In this document: positions 1 to 8,616 of the stretch, one piece after another
Numbering within the stretch: the first letter of the stretch is position 1
How the letters are laid out: the number at the start of each line of letters is the position of its first letter
Source: Janthinobacterium sp. BJB426
Lineage (GTDB): Bacteria > Pseudomonadota > Gammaproteobacteria > Burkholderiales > Burkholderiaceae_D
NCBI RefSeq assembly: GCF_002735705.1
Contig: NZ_PDZL01000003.1
Location: forward strand, 124,001 to 188,000
Reading direction: 5' to 3'
DNA: 64,000 nt
The notes under the pieces: generated by a model
What the model saw: the letters and a program-made list of their open reading frames with translations, nothing else
The model's database searches: none
Told to the model about the DNA's origin: nothing
Position numbers and translations under genes: made by a program

Positions 1-956
1 GAGCGACGGAAGTTGGTGGCATCATGAAAGCCTAGGTAGGCGGCCACGGCATCGTTGTCGTAGCCATGCGCCTGGAACAGATAAATCGCCTTGTGCGCAC
101 GCACCTGGTCCAGCTCGGCCTGGAAATGCGTGCCATGGCGCGCCAGATGGCGCTTCAAGGTGGCGGGACTGACGCCGAACTCCTGCGCCGTGCGCTCCAG
201 GGTCGGCGCGCAGCGGATATTCGCCAGCAGATAGTCGTACAGCGCGCCAAGCAGGCTGGCGGCGGGCACAGGAGCCAATGCCGCCGCGCGCAAGGCCAGC
301 GCGGCCGCCGTCGCATTGCCGCGCGGCCAGGGCTTGTCGAGCCAGCTGGAATCGATGAGCATGGCATCGACCTGGCAATCAAAACGCAGCGCCTGGCCCA
401 GGTGCACTTCATGCTGCTCCACGTGGCGGGGCCGCGCGCGGTTGAAGCAGAAGCGCCACGGCAAGGACTCTCCCGCCAGCCAGCGGCACATGGCCGCCAG
501 CGCCGTCATGTGCATCTCCACCAGAAAAGGCAGCTGGCTCGGCGCGCCGAACGCATCGACCCAGTACAGCACATGCATGTCGCCCGCTTCGCGCAAACGC
601 GGCTGTAACAGCGGACACAGCAAGGTATGGAAATCGCACAGGATGCTCAAGGCCTGGCGCAGATTCTGCGCCTGCAGCAAGGCGTGGCTGGCCGCGCCGT
701 AATGTCCGGGCAGCATTTGCTGGCCCAGCATGAAACTGGTGTCGGCACTGTCCAGGCCGCGCGCCACGTTGGCCAGCAATTGCAGGTATTGCGCGGCGCT
801 GACCTGGCTTTCCGCGGACGGCAGCGCGCCGCCATCGAGGCCCGTGCCCTTGAGCAGCGGCGCCACAGCCAATTCCCGGCTGCGCGCGTAATCGAGCACC
901 AGCGCCGGCTGATGGTGGGCCGCGATGCTGGGGTCGCCTTGCTGGTTCAGCGGCAT
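1..956 (-). CDS. AraC-family transcriptional regulator, 3' end beyond window
   Basis: The minus-strand frame reads about 318 residues from ATG at 954-956 and runs off the left edge without a stop. The N-terminal two thirds resemble the arabinose-binding-like sensor domain of the OruR/ArgR-type AraC regulators (about 335 residues in full). The C-terminal part contains the AraC helix-turn-helix with the typical FGVSPATLKRHL segment and the second helix AAYLGFHDATNFRRS. The start ATG shares one base with the stop of the upstream GGDEF gene (TGATG), so the two are very probably translationally coupled. The inducer cannot be read from the sequence. Perhaps 15 residues are missing at the C terminus. 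It probably binds DNA as a local or metabolic regulator; pairing it with a GGDEF protein is an inference from the overlap. Confidence 0.85.
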   Translation of the reverse strand, partial: MPLNQQGDPSIAAHHQPALVLDYARSRELAVAPLLKGTGLDGGALPSAESQVSAAQYLQLLANVARGLDSADTSFMLGQQMLPGHYGAASHALLQAQNLRQALSILCDFHTLLCPLLQPRLREAGDMHVLYWVDAFGAPSQLPFLVEMHMTALAAMCRWLAGESLPWRFCFNRARPRHVEQHEVHLGQALRFDCQVDAMLIDSSWLDKPWPRGNATAAALALRAAALAPVPAASLLGALYDYLLANIRCAPTLERTAQEFGVSPATLKRHLARHGTHFQAELDQVRAHKAIYLFQAHGYDNDAVAAYLGFHDATNFRR

Positions 957-1858
957 CAGGCAGGCGCGGCGGAACTGATCCCGGCACCGGAGCGCGGCGT
1001 TTCCACGGCCCGGCTCAGCTCGGCCAGCACCACTTCCGGCACGCCATCGGTGAGCGAGCACGCATGCCGCAGGCTCAGGCGGATTTCACGATTGTCGTTG
1101 GCGTGGTGGCGCATCTGCCCCACCATGGCGCACAGGTGGCGCGCCTTCACAGCCGCATCCTCGCGCGACACGCCCGGCATCAGCACGGCAAAGCGGTCGC
1201 CCGCATAGCGGCACAGCAAATCGTCATTGCGCAAGTTCAACAGCAGCATGTGACCCACGGCTTGCAGCACGCGGTCGCCTTCGCGGTGGCCGTATTCGCG
1301 GTTAATCAGGTGAAAGCTGTCGATGTCGAGCAAGACCAGCGCGCAATCGAGGCCGGGCCGGCGCTCCTGCTCCAGGCGCATCTGCGTGCGCAGATAGCTG
1401 GCGTCGGCCAGTTGCGTGATGCGGTCGAAGGCGCGGTGGTCGCGGAACAGGCGTTCGCGCTTTTGCAGGTGTTCGTTCAGGCGGAACTGTTCCTGGCGCC
1501 AGTAATACATGCCGATCGTCAGCACCAGCATGCCAAACGGAATCAAGGCTTCCAGCCAGTTATCCCACACGGCGCTCTTATCAACGGCAAAGAATTCATC
1601 GAGGCAATCGGCCCAGGACCCCAGCATGATGGCGCACAGGCCGCCGGCGATCAGACTCGTCACCAGCCCGCGCGGCCGGCTGCTGAGTGTGAACAGGAAC
1701 CAGGTACCGGCCATGACGGCCGTGCCGCCTTCGCAGACGATATCCATCCACTTCCAGATGACAAACGGTTTGAGGTGCCCCAGTGTGGCGTACAGGAACA
1801 AGAACAGGGGCAACGCGAGCGCGGCGGCAATCAGGCTGTTACGGTGCAACGGCAGCAT
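956..1858 (-). CDS. Membrane GGDEF-domain protein with degenerate AGDRF motif
   Basis: A 300-residue protein. The first ~170 residues are several hydrophobic helices (probably six) that anchor it in the inner membrane. The last ~160 residues are a diguanylate cyclase fold, recognisable by LLDIDSFHLINREYGHREGD and the following RYAGDRFAVLMPG. The catalytic loop reads AGDRF where active enzymes have GG(D/E)EF: the fourth residue, normally glutamate for metal binding and catalysis, is arginine. The protein may therefore be a GTP/c-di-GMP sensor or a scaffold rather than an active cyclase. The start at 1858 is preferred over an in-frame upstream ATG at 1915 because AAAGG lies 8 bases before it. 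Its stop overlaps the start of the AraC gene by one base. Confidence 0.85.
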   Translation of the reverse strand: MLPLHRNSLIAAALALPLFLFLYATLGHLKPFVIWKWMDIVCEGGTAVMAGTWFLFTLSSRPRGLVTSLIAGGLCAIMLGSWADCLDEFFAVDKSAVWDNWLEALIPFGMLVLTIGMYYWRQEQFRLNEHLQKRERLFRDHRAFDRITQLADASYLRTQMRLEQERRPGLDCALVLLDIDSFHLINREYGHREGDRVLQAVGHMLLLNLRNDDLLCRYAGDRFAVLMPGVSREDAAVKARHLCAMVGQMRHHANDNREIRLSLRHACSLTDGVPEVVLAELSRAVETPRSGAGISSAAPA

Positions 1859-2163
1859 GTGGGAAACCTTTAAAAGTGGTGCTGTCGCCACGATAGCGCC
1901 CGCCCATGACGGCACGATGACATGCGCTGCGCCCGTGCGGCAGGTGCAAACGGCTCATCATTAGCAGTGCAGCTGCTGCAAATCTAGCAAGCCGCATCCC
2001 ATGCGCCCTGCGCCGGCAGGTCATTTCAGCTCATGGCGCCAGCATTCCGGCCGCAAAGCGTTCGCATGCCGTTGTTTTCAGGGTGGCAAGCCCTTGCCTG
2101 TCACGCAACCGTCATATTTGCTGCCTAGAATCCGCCCGGTTCCTTCCCCTAACCGAGCCCTTC
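1859..2163. other. Divergent intergenic region upstream of phytase operon
   Basis: About 300 bases between the divergent GGDEF gene and the TonB receptor. The right half carries a PhoB-box-like element followed by a -10 hexamer, described separately. I see no other gene; open frames here lack ribosome binding sites. Confidence 0.6.
2098..2131 (+). promoter_or_regulatory. Putative PhoB box plus -10 element
   Basis: CTGTCAC (2098-2104), a 4-base spacer GCAA, then CCGTCAT (2109-2115) form the two 7-base direct repeats of a Pho box. Ten bases later comes TAGAAT (2126-2131), a reasonable -10 hexamer at the spacing seen in PhoB-activated promoters, where the Pho box replaces the -35. The element lies about 33 bases before the start codon of the TonB receptor. 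The spacer is less AT-rich than the enteric consensus. Phosphate-starvation control of a phytate-uptake operon makes biological sense. Confidence 0.6.
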
Positions 2164-4701
2164 ATGAAAACCATGCACACTTCGTTCCCCTCTCCGCTGC
2201 GCCTGACGGCCGTGGCCCTCGGCATCATGGCCGTCTTCAGCGGTCAAAGCCATGCGCAAGCGCAAGGTGAGGATGGTCAGCCGGCCGCCACCGTGATCGT
2301 CAGCGGCCAGCGCGCCAGTCTGCGCAACGCCATCGCCGCGCAAGAGAAAGCCGACAACATCATCAGCGTCATCAGCAGCGACGATATCGGCGGCTTGCCG
2401 GACAAAAACGCGGCCGAAGCGCTGGCCCGCTTGCCCGGCGTATCCGTCCAGCGCGACCAGGGCGAAGGCCGCTACATCACCGTGCGCGGCCTGGGACCGG
2501 ACTTGAATGCCGTCACCATCAACGGCGCGCTGGTGCCGTCGCCGGAAGCGGGCCGCCGCGCCGTGGCGCTCGACATCCTGCCTGCCGGTTTGATCCGCAC
2601 ACTGGAAGTCTCGAAAACCTTGCTGCCGGAAATGGACGCCAACTCGCTGGGCGCCACCGTCGAAGTCAAATCGCTGTCCGCCTTCGACTTGCCGGGCAAG
2701 CTGCTGTCGGCCAACGTGGGCGCCAGCTATGACGAAAAGACGGGCAAAACCAGCCCCAGCGGCGGCGCTCTGTGGGCTCAGCGTTTCCTCGACGGCAAGC
2801 TGGGCGTCGCAGCCGGCCTGAGCGCGGAAAAGCGCTCGTTCGGTTCCGATGACGTGGAAACGGGCGGCGCCTGGAGCAAGGGAAAATTGTCGGGCCTGGA
2901 ATTGCGCGACTACCTGCCCGTGCGCAAGCGCGGCGCCCTGGCCGTCAACCTCGACTATCGCCCCGAAGCGGGCAACAGCTGGTTCCTGCGCTCGTTCGTC
3001 AGCGAATTTTCCGACAATGAAGTGCGCGATCGCCTGACCATCAGCAATATCGCCGGCGGCAGTCTGGCCGAAGGCCAGACGGCCAGCGCGCGCGCCGAGC
3101 GCCGCATCCGCCAGCGCAAATACACGCAGCAAGTGCGCTCGCTCGTGCTGGGCACGCAGCAGAAATCGGGCGACTGGACCCTGGACGTGAAAGGCGGCCT
3201 GAGCCGTGCTACGGAAGACACGCCGGAATCCCTGAACGACGGCCGTTTCCGCGGCACCAGCAATTTCGCCGGCATCAGTTTCACGGATACGCAGGAGCCG
3301 AAATTGAGCGGCCCCGCCGCGCTGTACGACCCGGCCAATTACGCGCTGAACGCCATCACCCTGCAGAAGCGCTACTCAAAGGACAATGAACACCATGCGC
3401 GCATCGACCTGGCGCGCAAGTTCGACATCGCTACCCTGAAATTCGGCGCCAAGGTCAGCCGCCGCGAAAAGACCAATGACACGGATCAATGGGCGTATAA
3501 CAGCAGCAAGGCATCGAGCGGCAACTACTGGGGCGCCGGCTCCACGTCGATGAGCAACTTCGTGCAAGGCCACACTCTCGACTACGACCTGGGCAACATC
3601 GGCGTGGCCCTGGACCCCGCCCTGATCCGCGCCCGCGTAGCCGGCCTGGACCGCGCCAAGGCGCGCCTGGCCACCGAGTCCATCATCAACGATTACCGCA
3701 TGCATGAAGACATCAACGCCATGTATGTGCAAAACAGCTACGACTTCGACGCCTGGCACATCCTCGGCGGCGTGCGCGCCGAGCGTACCAGCTTTGAAGC
3801 TGCCGGCTCGCAAGTGGACAGCGCCGGCGTCGCCACGCCCTTGACGCGCGAACGTTCGTACACCAACTGGCTGCCGAACCTGCAAACCCGTTATGACCTG
3901 GATCAAAAGACCAGCGTCCGGGCCGCGTGGACACAGGCCGTGGTGCGCGCCAACTTCAGCCAGCTGGCACCGGGCATCAGCCTGGCCAGCAATACGGAAG
4001 CCGTGATCGGCAATCCGGACTTGAAACCGCTGAAGGCGAACAACCTGGACCTCGGCATCGAGCGCGTGCTGGGCAACGACGGCGTGATGTCGGCCTACGG
4101 CTTCTACAAGGACATCAAGAACTTTACCTATACGACAAATCTTGCCGGCACGGGATCATGGACGGGCTACACGACGGCCACCTCGTATGCGAACGGCGAC
4201 GCGGCCAAAGTCAAAGGCGTCGAACTGGCCTATATGCAGCCGCTGCGCATGCTGCCGGCGCCATTCAACAAATTTCTCGTCGGCGTGAACGGCACCCTGA
4301 GCACGTCGAGCGCGCAAATCGGCCGCTTCGACAAAGCCAGCAACAAGCAGATGAACCGTGACATCCGCCTGCCGGGCCAGTCGAACCAGGTGATGAACTT
4401 GATGCTGGGCTATGAAACGGGACCGGTGAGCGCCCGCCTGGCCCTCAACTACAAGTCGCCGTATCTGCTGGAAATGGGCAACGACATCCTCGACCAAAGC
4501 CAGGACCATATCGTCGCCGGCCAGAAGCAACTTGATTTCTCGCTGTCGTACCAGATCAACAAGCAATTCCAGCTGATGTTCGAGGCGGCTAATCTGAACA
4601 ACGAGAAATACTATGTTTACCAGGGCACGAAGCAATTCAACGTGCAGAACGAACAATACGGCCGCACTTTCAAGGTGAGCCTGAAAGCCAGCGCCTTCTG
4701 A
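2164..4701 (+). CDS. TonB-dependent receptor, probable phytate/organophosphate uptake
   Basis: An 845-residue outer-membrane receptor. A signal peptide of about 33 residues ends near SHAQA. The plug domain follows (ISSDDIGGLPDKNAAEALAR, LPGVSVQRDQGEGRYITVRG), then a 22-strand type beta-barrel ending in aromatic SLKASAF. The plug signature and length match the Xanthomonas-type TonB receptor subfamily, often used for plant-derived substrates. The start at 2164 gives the cleanest signal peptide; an in-frame ATG at 2083 lies upstream of the predicted promoter and is rejected. Its stop codon shares a base with the start of the phytase gene (TGATG), so both are co-translated. The inferred role is transport of inositol phosphates or their products into the periplasm with TonB-ExbBD energy. 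Confidence 0.88.
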   Translation: MKTMHTSFPSPLRLTAVALGIMAVFSGQSHAQAQGEDGQPAATVIVSGQRASLRNAIAAQEKADNIISVISSDDIGGLPDKNAAEALARLPGVSVQRDQGEGRYITVRGLGPDLNAVTINGALVPSPEAGRRAVALDILPAGLIRTLEVSKTLLPEMDANSLGATVEVKSLSAFDLPGKLLSANVGASYDEKTGKTSPSGGALWAQRFLDGKLGVAAGLSAEKRSFGSDDVETGGAWSKGKLSGLELRDYLPVRKRGALAVNLDYRPEAGNSWFLRSFVSEFSDNEVRDRLTISNIAGGSLAEGQTASARAERRIRQRKYTQQVRSLVLGTQQKSGDWTLDVKGGLSRATEDTPESLNDGRFRGTSNFAGISFTDTQEPKLSGPAALYDPANYALNAITLQKRYSKDNEHHARIDLARKFDIATLKFGAKVSRREKTNDTDQWAYNSSKASSGNYWGAGSTSMSNFVQGHTLDYDLGNIGVALDPALIRARVAGLDRAKARLATESIINDYRMHEDINAMYVQNSYDFDAWHILGGVRAERTSFEAAGSQVDSAGVATPLTRERSYTNWLPNLQTRYDLDQKTSVRAAWTQAVVRANFSQLAPGISLASNTEAVIGNPDLKPLKANNLDLGIERVLGNDGVMSAYGFYKDIKNFTYTTNLAGTGSWTGYTTATSYANGDAAKVKGVELAYMQPLRMLPAPFNKFLVGVNGTLSTSSAQIGRFDKASNKQMNRDIRLPGQSNQVMNLMLGYETGPVSARLALNYKSPYLLEMGNDILDQSQDHIVAGQKQLDFSLSYQINKQFQLMFEAANLNNEKYYVYQGTKQFNVQNEQYGRTFKVSLKASAF

Positions 4702-6578
4702 TGATGATTTTACCTACCATGAAAAAAAACGTACTCTGCAGCGCTTTGCTGGCTGCCTTTTGCCTCTCGGCCACGGCGCAAGCCGCGCCTGTCCAGGCTG
4801 CTCCTTCCTTCACACAGGAAGCGGAAGAACTGGCGCGCCTGCCCGGCGGCGGCTGGTTGACCTTGGACAAGCATGGCTTGCATCTGTTCAACGCTGCCGG
4901 CCTGGAACAGGACCGCATCGCCGTGCGCGCCAAGCAGCTCGACACGCGCCTTGACGGGAATCAAGTACTGGCCGTGTTCCTGGAAGCTGACACGCAGCGC
5001 CCGCTGCCCGTGACGGTCGACGTGCAGGCCGGCAAGCTGGTCAAGCTGGCGCCGTTTCCCGCCCCCACCTTTTCCGTGGAAGCATCGTGTTTGTACCGCG
5101 ACGCCCAGCAGCTTGACCATCTCTTCCTGATTGGCAAGGATGGCCAGGCAGAACAGTGGGTGATGCAGGGCGAGCAGCGTCAGCTGGTGCGCAAGCTGGC
5201 CTTGCCGCCGCACGCCAAGCATTGCCGGGTCGATGATGGCGCCCGGCGCCTCTTGGTGAGCGAGTCGAACATGGGCGTGTGGGCGTATGACGCCGATTCC
5301 GAAGGCATGGGCAAGCGCGAAGTGGTGGCCCTGCGCAAGCCGTATGGCCCGCTGGACGGCGGCGCCGGCGCGCTGGCCGTGCTGCCGGGCGGTGTGGCCG
5401 TACTCGATGGCAAGGCGGAAAAACTGCACCTGCTGGCACGCCAGGGCGGCAAGTGGACGGCACAGCCGGCCCAAACCGTGGCCTTGAACGTGCGCAAGGG
5501 CGACAGCCAGCTGGCGCTGGACAAGGAATCGCTACTGCTGCGCGGCAAGAACGGTTGGCAAGCGCGGCCCTTGAAATGGGCTGGCCAAGCGGAAACACAG
5601 CCTGCGGTGGCCATCATCGCCCCACAGGCGCAGACGGAACCGATGGCGCGCCAGGGTGACGCGGCCGATGATCCGGCCATCTGGCTGTCCAGCAACCCCG
5701 CCAATGCACGCATCCTGGGCACCAACAAGAAGCAAGGGCTGCTCGTCTACGACCTGCAAGGCAAGCAGACGCAGCTGCTGGAAGTGGGCCGCCTGAACAA
5801 CGTCGACGTGCGGCAGAACATCAGTTTGGGTGGCAGCAAGGTCGACCTGGCCGTGGCCACCCAGCGCGACGACAACAGCATGATGTTGTTCACCATCAAT
5901 GCCGATGGCGTCGTGGCGGATGCGGGCCGTTTTCCGACCGGCCTGAGAAGCATCTACGGCATGTGCTTGTACCAGCCGGCCAGCGGCGGCGTGCAAGCGT
6001 TCATCAACGACAAGGACGGCACCTTCCAGCAGTACAGCATCGGCCTGGAAGGCGACAAGTTCAGTGCAACTCTGTTGCGCAGCTTCAAGGTCGCCACGCA
6101 ACCGGAAGGCTGCGTGGCTGACGACGCCAACGCCCGCCTGTTCCTGGGCGAGGAAACGCGCGGCATCTGGACCACCTCGGCCGACGCCGCCAAGCCGGAC
6201 GCCCTCACCATGGTCTTGCCCGTGGGAGCGAACCTGACGGCGGACGTGGAAGGCATGGCCATCTACCGCAAGCCCGGCGCCAAGCCGGACAGCGGCTACC
6301 TGATCGTCTCCAGCCAGGGCGACAGCAGCTACGTGGTGCTAGACGCCCAAGCGCCGTACAAGGTGCGCGGCCGCTTCAAGGTGGGCTTCAACTTGCCCGC
6401 CGGCATCGACGGCACCTCGGAAACGGATGGCCTCGACGTCACCGCCGCCAACCTGGGCGGCGCGTATGCACAAGGCATGCTGGTGATCCAGGACGGCTAC
6501 AAGCGCCTGCCCGATGGGCCGCAAAACTTCAAGTATGTGGCTTGGGGGGATGTAGCGAAGGCATTGAAGCTGGAGTAA
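4701..6578 (+). CDS. Beta-propeller phytase (3-phytase), two-domain
   Basis: A 625-residue secreted enzyme that hydrolyses phytate (inositol hexakisphosphate) to lower inositol phosphates in a calcium-dependent manner. The C-terminal ~320 residues are the typical propeller, opened by QGDAADDPAIWLSSNPA and later LNNVDVRQ, which carry the calcium and phosphate ligands of the family. The N-terminal ~290 residues look like the incomplete second propeller domain of dual-domain phytases. A signal peptide begins at MKKNVLCSALLAAFCLSA. Two starts compete: ATG 4701, which overlaps the TonB receptor stop, and ATG 4719, which starts directly at the lysines; neither has a strong ribosome binding site. 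The coupling to a TonB receptor indicates capture of the product or substrate at the outer membrane. Confidence 0.92.
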   Translation: MMILPTMKKNVLCSALLAAFCLSATAQAAPVQAAPSFTQEAEELARLPGGGWLTLDKHGLHLFNAAGLEQDRIAVRAKQLDTRLDGNQVLAVFLEADTQRPLPVTVDVQAGKLVKLAPFPAPTFSVEASCLYRDAQQLDHLFLIGKDGQAEQWVMQGEQRQLVRKLALPPHAKHCRVDDGARRLLVSESNMGVWAYDADSEGMGKREVVALRKPYGPLDGGAGALAVLPGGVAVLDGKAEKLHLLARQGGKWTAQPAQTVALNVRKGDSQLALDKESLLLRGKNGWQARPLKWAGQAETQPAVAIIAPQAQTEPMARQGDAADDPAIWLSSNPANARILGTNKKQGLLVYDLQGKQTQLLEVGRLNNVDVRQNISLGGSKVDLAVATQRDDNSMMLFTINADGVVADAGRFPTGLRSIYGMCLYQPASGGVQAFINDKDGTFQQYSIGLEGDKFSATLLRSFKVATQPEGCVADDANARLFLGEETRGIWTTSADAAKPDALTMVLPVGANLTADVEGMAIYRKPGAKPDSGYLIVSSQGDSSYVVLDAQAPYKVRGRFKVGFNLPAGIDGTSETDGLDVTAANLGGAYAQGMLVIQDGYKRLPDGPQNFKYVAWGDVAKALKLE

Positions 6579-6607
6579 TCAGGCAAGAACGGGGTTGAAC
6601 CTGCCGG

Positions 6608-6632
6608 GGAATGCGCATCAGTGGCGCATTCC
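6608..6632. terminator. Perfect 9-bp hairpin, possible bidirectional terminator
   Basis: GGAATGCGC (6608-6616), a 7-base loop, then GCGCATTCC (6624-6632). It lies between the stop of the phytase gene and the stop of the convergent gene at 6658. No T-tract follows, so a classical intrinsic terminator is not proven. Confidence 0.45.
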
Positions 6633-6657
6633 GCTCCCGAAGGAACCAGCCCCGGCA

Positions 6658-7071
6658 CTATGCACGCGGCATATCAATATGAAATGGCAGTCGCTTGCCG
6701 CACAAGTCCACCATGCCAGACACGAGCAGGCGCCGTGCCGACAATTCGATAATATTGACGGCCGACACGTCGCCATATTCCATCATATAGATACCCGATT
6801 CCTCCGCCTCGGGATGCGTATCCAGCATCCCGATCGCAAGCGCTCCTCCCTGCCCTTCCGGTATGCGCAAGCCGTGCAGGAAAAACGCCGGCGGATACAG
6901 CGCCCACGACCATTCCGCATCCTCCGGCTCAGTCAAGCGCATAAACACATCATCATCGCCGTGGATATCAATATTGAGCTCCAGCATGCCGCTGCCATGA
7001 GCGTCCAGACTAATGCTTGATTTCGCTAAATCCACTTCAAAATTGGTGTCACCGATACTAAAAACAGTCAT
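6658..7071 (-). CDS. Hypothetical protein, immunity-protein-like
   Basis: A 137-residue cytoplasmic protein without signal peptide or membrane segment. It is acidic and rich in short beta-type segments (LELNIDIHGDDDVFMRL, GIYMMEYGDVSAVNIIEL). I do not recognise a named domain. Single-domain acidic proteins of this size in accessory stretches are frequently immunity or antitoxin proteins, but no toxin gene is visible beside it, so this is only a suggestion. A short weak open frame ends 17 bases upstream of its start (stop at 7089). Lower GC than its neighbours suggests acquisition. Confidence 0.6.
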   Translation of the reverse strand: MTVFSIGDTNFEVDLAKSSISLDAHGSGMLELNIDIHGDDDVFMRLTEPEDAEWSWALYPPAFFLHGLRIPEGQGGALAIGMLDTHPEAEESGIYMMEYGDVSAVNIIELSARRLLVSGMVDLCGKRLPFHIDMPRA

Positions 7072-7088
7072 TCAATACTACTCCCAAG

Positions 7089-7265
7089 TTACAGGTAAAT
7101 ATGCGGTGCGACGGGCACCAAGGAATGCAGCGCAACCTCATCGATCACCAAACCAGAAGGATAAATCCGGCAATCACGGCGATCGTCTTGATGCACTATT
7201 TTCATCCTTTTTGCCATGTTCGCGCCATCATTGTCAACGCGCGCCGAAATAGCGTCAAAACTCAT
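7089..7265 (-). CDS. Doubtful 58-residue open frame or gene remnant
   Basis: A short minus-strand frame starting MSFDAISARVDNDGAN and ending with APHIYL, with GAGGTG directly before its ATG (closer than usual). It ends 17 bases before the next minus-strand gene. It is hydrophilic and could be a real small protein or the 3' remnant of a larger one. An extended form starting further upstream would read through the hairpin repeat at 7335 and is unlikely. I recognise no family. Confidence 0.25.
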   Translation of the reverse strand: MSFDAISARVDNDGANMAKRMKIVHQDDRRDCRIYPSGLVIDEVALHSLVPVAPHIYL

Positions 7266-7507
7266 CACCTCTAATAATGCCAACGAATGCAAGAAACAGC
7301 AGCCTACTCCGCAAAACAGGCAAAAAACAGTAGCGTCCGCTTCCGCCCCAAAGCGGACCTTCGCCTTCAAGCGACTAAGGTTTGAACATTTGCTTTCACT
7401 TCGAGTCTTGCTCCCCACGTCAGGGCACGTAAACCATGTAGACAGTCACGACTTAATAACAGCCACGCACTATGTCCATTCTCTCACTGGGAGCACTTGC
7501 ACCTAGG
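7266..7507. other. Intergenic stretch carrying a hairpin repeat
   Basis: Low-GC sequence between small orphan genes. It contains one copy of the 24-base hairpin repeat (7335-7358). An open frame on the plus strand here crosses the repeat and has no support. I see nothing else. Confidence 0.5.
7335..7358 (+). repeat. 24-base hairpin repeat, copy 1
   Basis: Arms GTCCGC and GCGGAC pair perfectly around a 12-base loop containing GCCCC. It lies downstream of the stop of the minus-strand gene at 7508. The same architecture (GTCYGC, 12 bases, GCNGNC) recurs at 8989, 13507 and 22106, with weaker copies at 8559 and 14575. Confidence 0.7.
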
Positions 7508-8497
7508 TCAAGAGGAGCGGATAAGGGCTGGCACGTTCTCGAGTAGCGCCCTGGCGCGCTGCATCACCCTCGGAGCCGGGTCTGCTTTCATCAGAGCCTC
7601 AACGGCGTAACGAAGGCCCTGCTCGCTAGGCTGATTTTCAAGAACGGGACCTATGCGCCGCAAGAACGGCGTCCGAGGATTGGCGATGGCCAAAAGTGCG
7701 TCAACCGCAATCAGACTAAGGGGGCGGCCGGCCTTCAGCCACTCTTCGCCCTTGGGCCAATTGAATTTTGACGCAGCGGCAAGATAACCCCATGCTTCAC
7801 TAGTTGACTCACTTGCATGGGCCTCAATCCAGCCGAGGCTTTTCGTTGAGCGGAAGTGCGCCAAGGCTCCGAACTGCTTCTGCCGCATTTTCTCTGGTAG
7901 CGTCTCGAGCGCCATTGTCACCAGCGGAAATCCTTCATCCTCAGGGAGACAAGCTGCTGTGGCCGCTGCAAGTGACCAAAAGGAACCGCAGTCTGGGTAA
8001 GACTCCCAAGCGTGCCGTACAAATACGCTCCCTTGTGCGCGAAGGAGCGCAGCCACTTCCAAGGTGACCGCCCTGACCGACGGATTCAGAGTGCGGTCGA
8101 AGCGCTCGGCAATGCACGACAATACGCTTCCTCGGGGTAGTCGCCTCCATGCCGCAAAGACATCCTCGTCAAGGTTCCAGCGAGTCACCGAGTAATCGAG
8201 AAGTGTGGAAGCTGCCGTCTCGACCTGGCTGAGTGTAGGGGCCGGGTAGAATTCAGCGTCTTCGACGTCCTCTTCTGGTTGAGTAGCTTCCCCGTTATCG
8301 TCGTAGAAATCGTCGTGTAGCAGAAACTTTGCCCATCCGTGTCTCTTCGCGAGGTTGAACCACTCGCTTGGACGAAGCCGGCGGCTTATCAAACGTCCGT
8401 GACATTCTTGGCAGACCAGATACGGTTCACTTGGGTCGTCGTCCCGTTCTTCTATTAACGACGGGCAGCGTTCACATGCTTGGCAAAGAAAAGTCAT
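7508..8497 (-). CDS. Hypothetical protein with N-terminal zinc ribbon
   Basis: A 329-residue soluble protein. Cysteines at 5, 8, 29 and 32 (CQAC and CQEC) form a probable zinc ribbon. An acidic linker (residues ~70-85) follows. The rest is alpha-helical with pairs of helices suggestive of HEAT-like repeats (VRAVTLEVAALLRAQGS, LSLIAVDALLAIANP, YAVEALMKADPAPRVM). No catalytic motif is visible. It resembles large helical immunity or repeat-scaffold proteins in general shape only. It is bounded by hairpin repeats on both sides (7335 and 8559), like a cassette. Function unknown. Confidence 0.65.
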   Translation of the reverse strand: MTFLCQACERCPSLIEERDDDPSEPYLVCQECHGRLISRRLRPSEWFNLAKRHGWAKFLLHDDFYDDNGEATQPEEDVEDAEFYPAPTLSQVETAASTLLDYSVTRWNLDEDVFAAWRRLPRGSVLSCIAERFDRTLNPSVRAVTLEVAALLRAQGSVFVRHAWESYPDCGSFWSLAAATAACLPEDEGFPLVTMALETLPEKMRQKQFGALAHFRSTKSLGWIEAHASESTSEAWGYLAAASKFNWPKGEEWLKAGRPLSLIAVDALLAIANPRTPFLRRIGPVLENQPSEQGLRYAVEALMKADPAPRVMQRARALLENVPALIRSS

Positions 8498-8558
8498 ATT
8501 TTAATAATGGTCGTTGCACTGAGGCGTCGAGTCATGCACCTCTTGAGTCACCTAAAAA

Positions 8559-8582
8559 AACCGCTTCTGGCCGTTAGCTGAA
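8559..8582 (+). repeat. 24-base hairpin repeat, copy 2 (diverged)
   Basis: The loop TTCTGGCCGTTA is conserved but the arms (AACCGC and GCTGAA) are degraded. It separates the minus-strand genes ending at 8617 and starting at 8497. Confidence 0.5.
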
Positions 8583-8616
8583 CAATTACTCGTCGGCAAA
8601 TGGAATCATGTCGGCT

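Noticed and set aside
7216-7506. 96-residue plus-strand frame
   Set aside because: It crosses a hairpin repeat, has no ribosome binding site and no recognisable composition.
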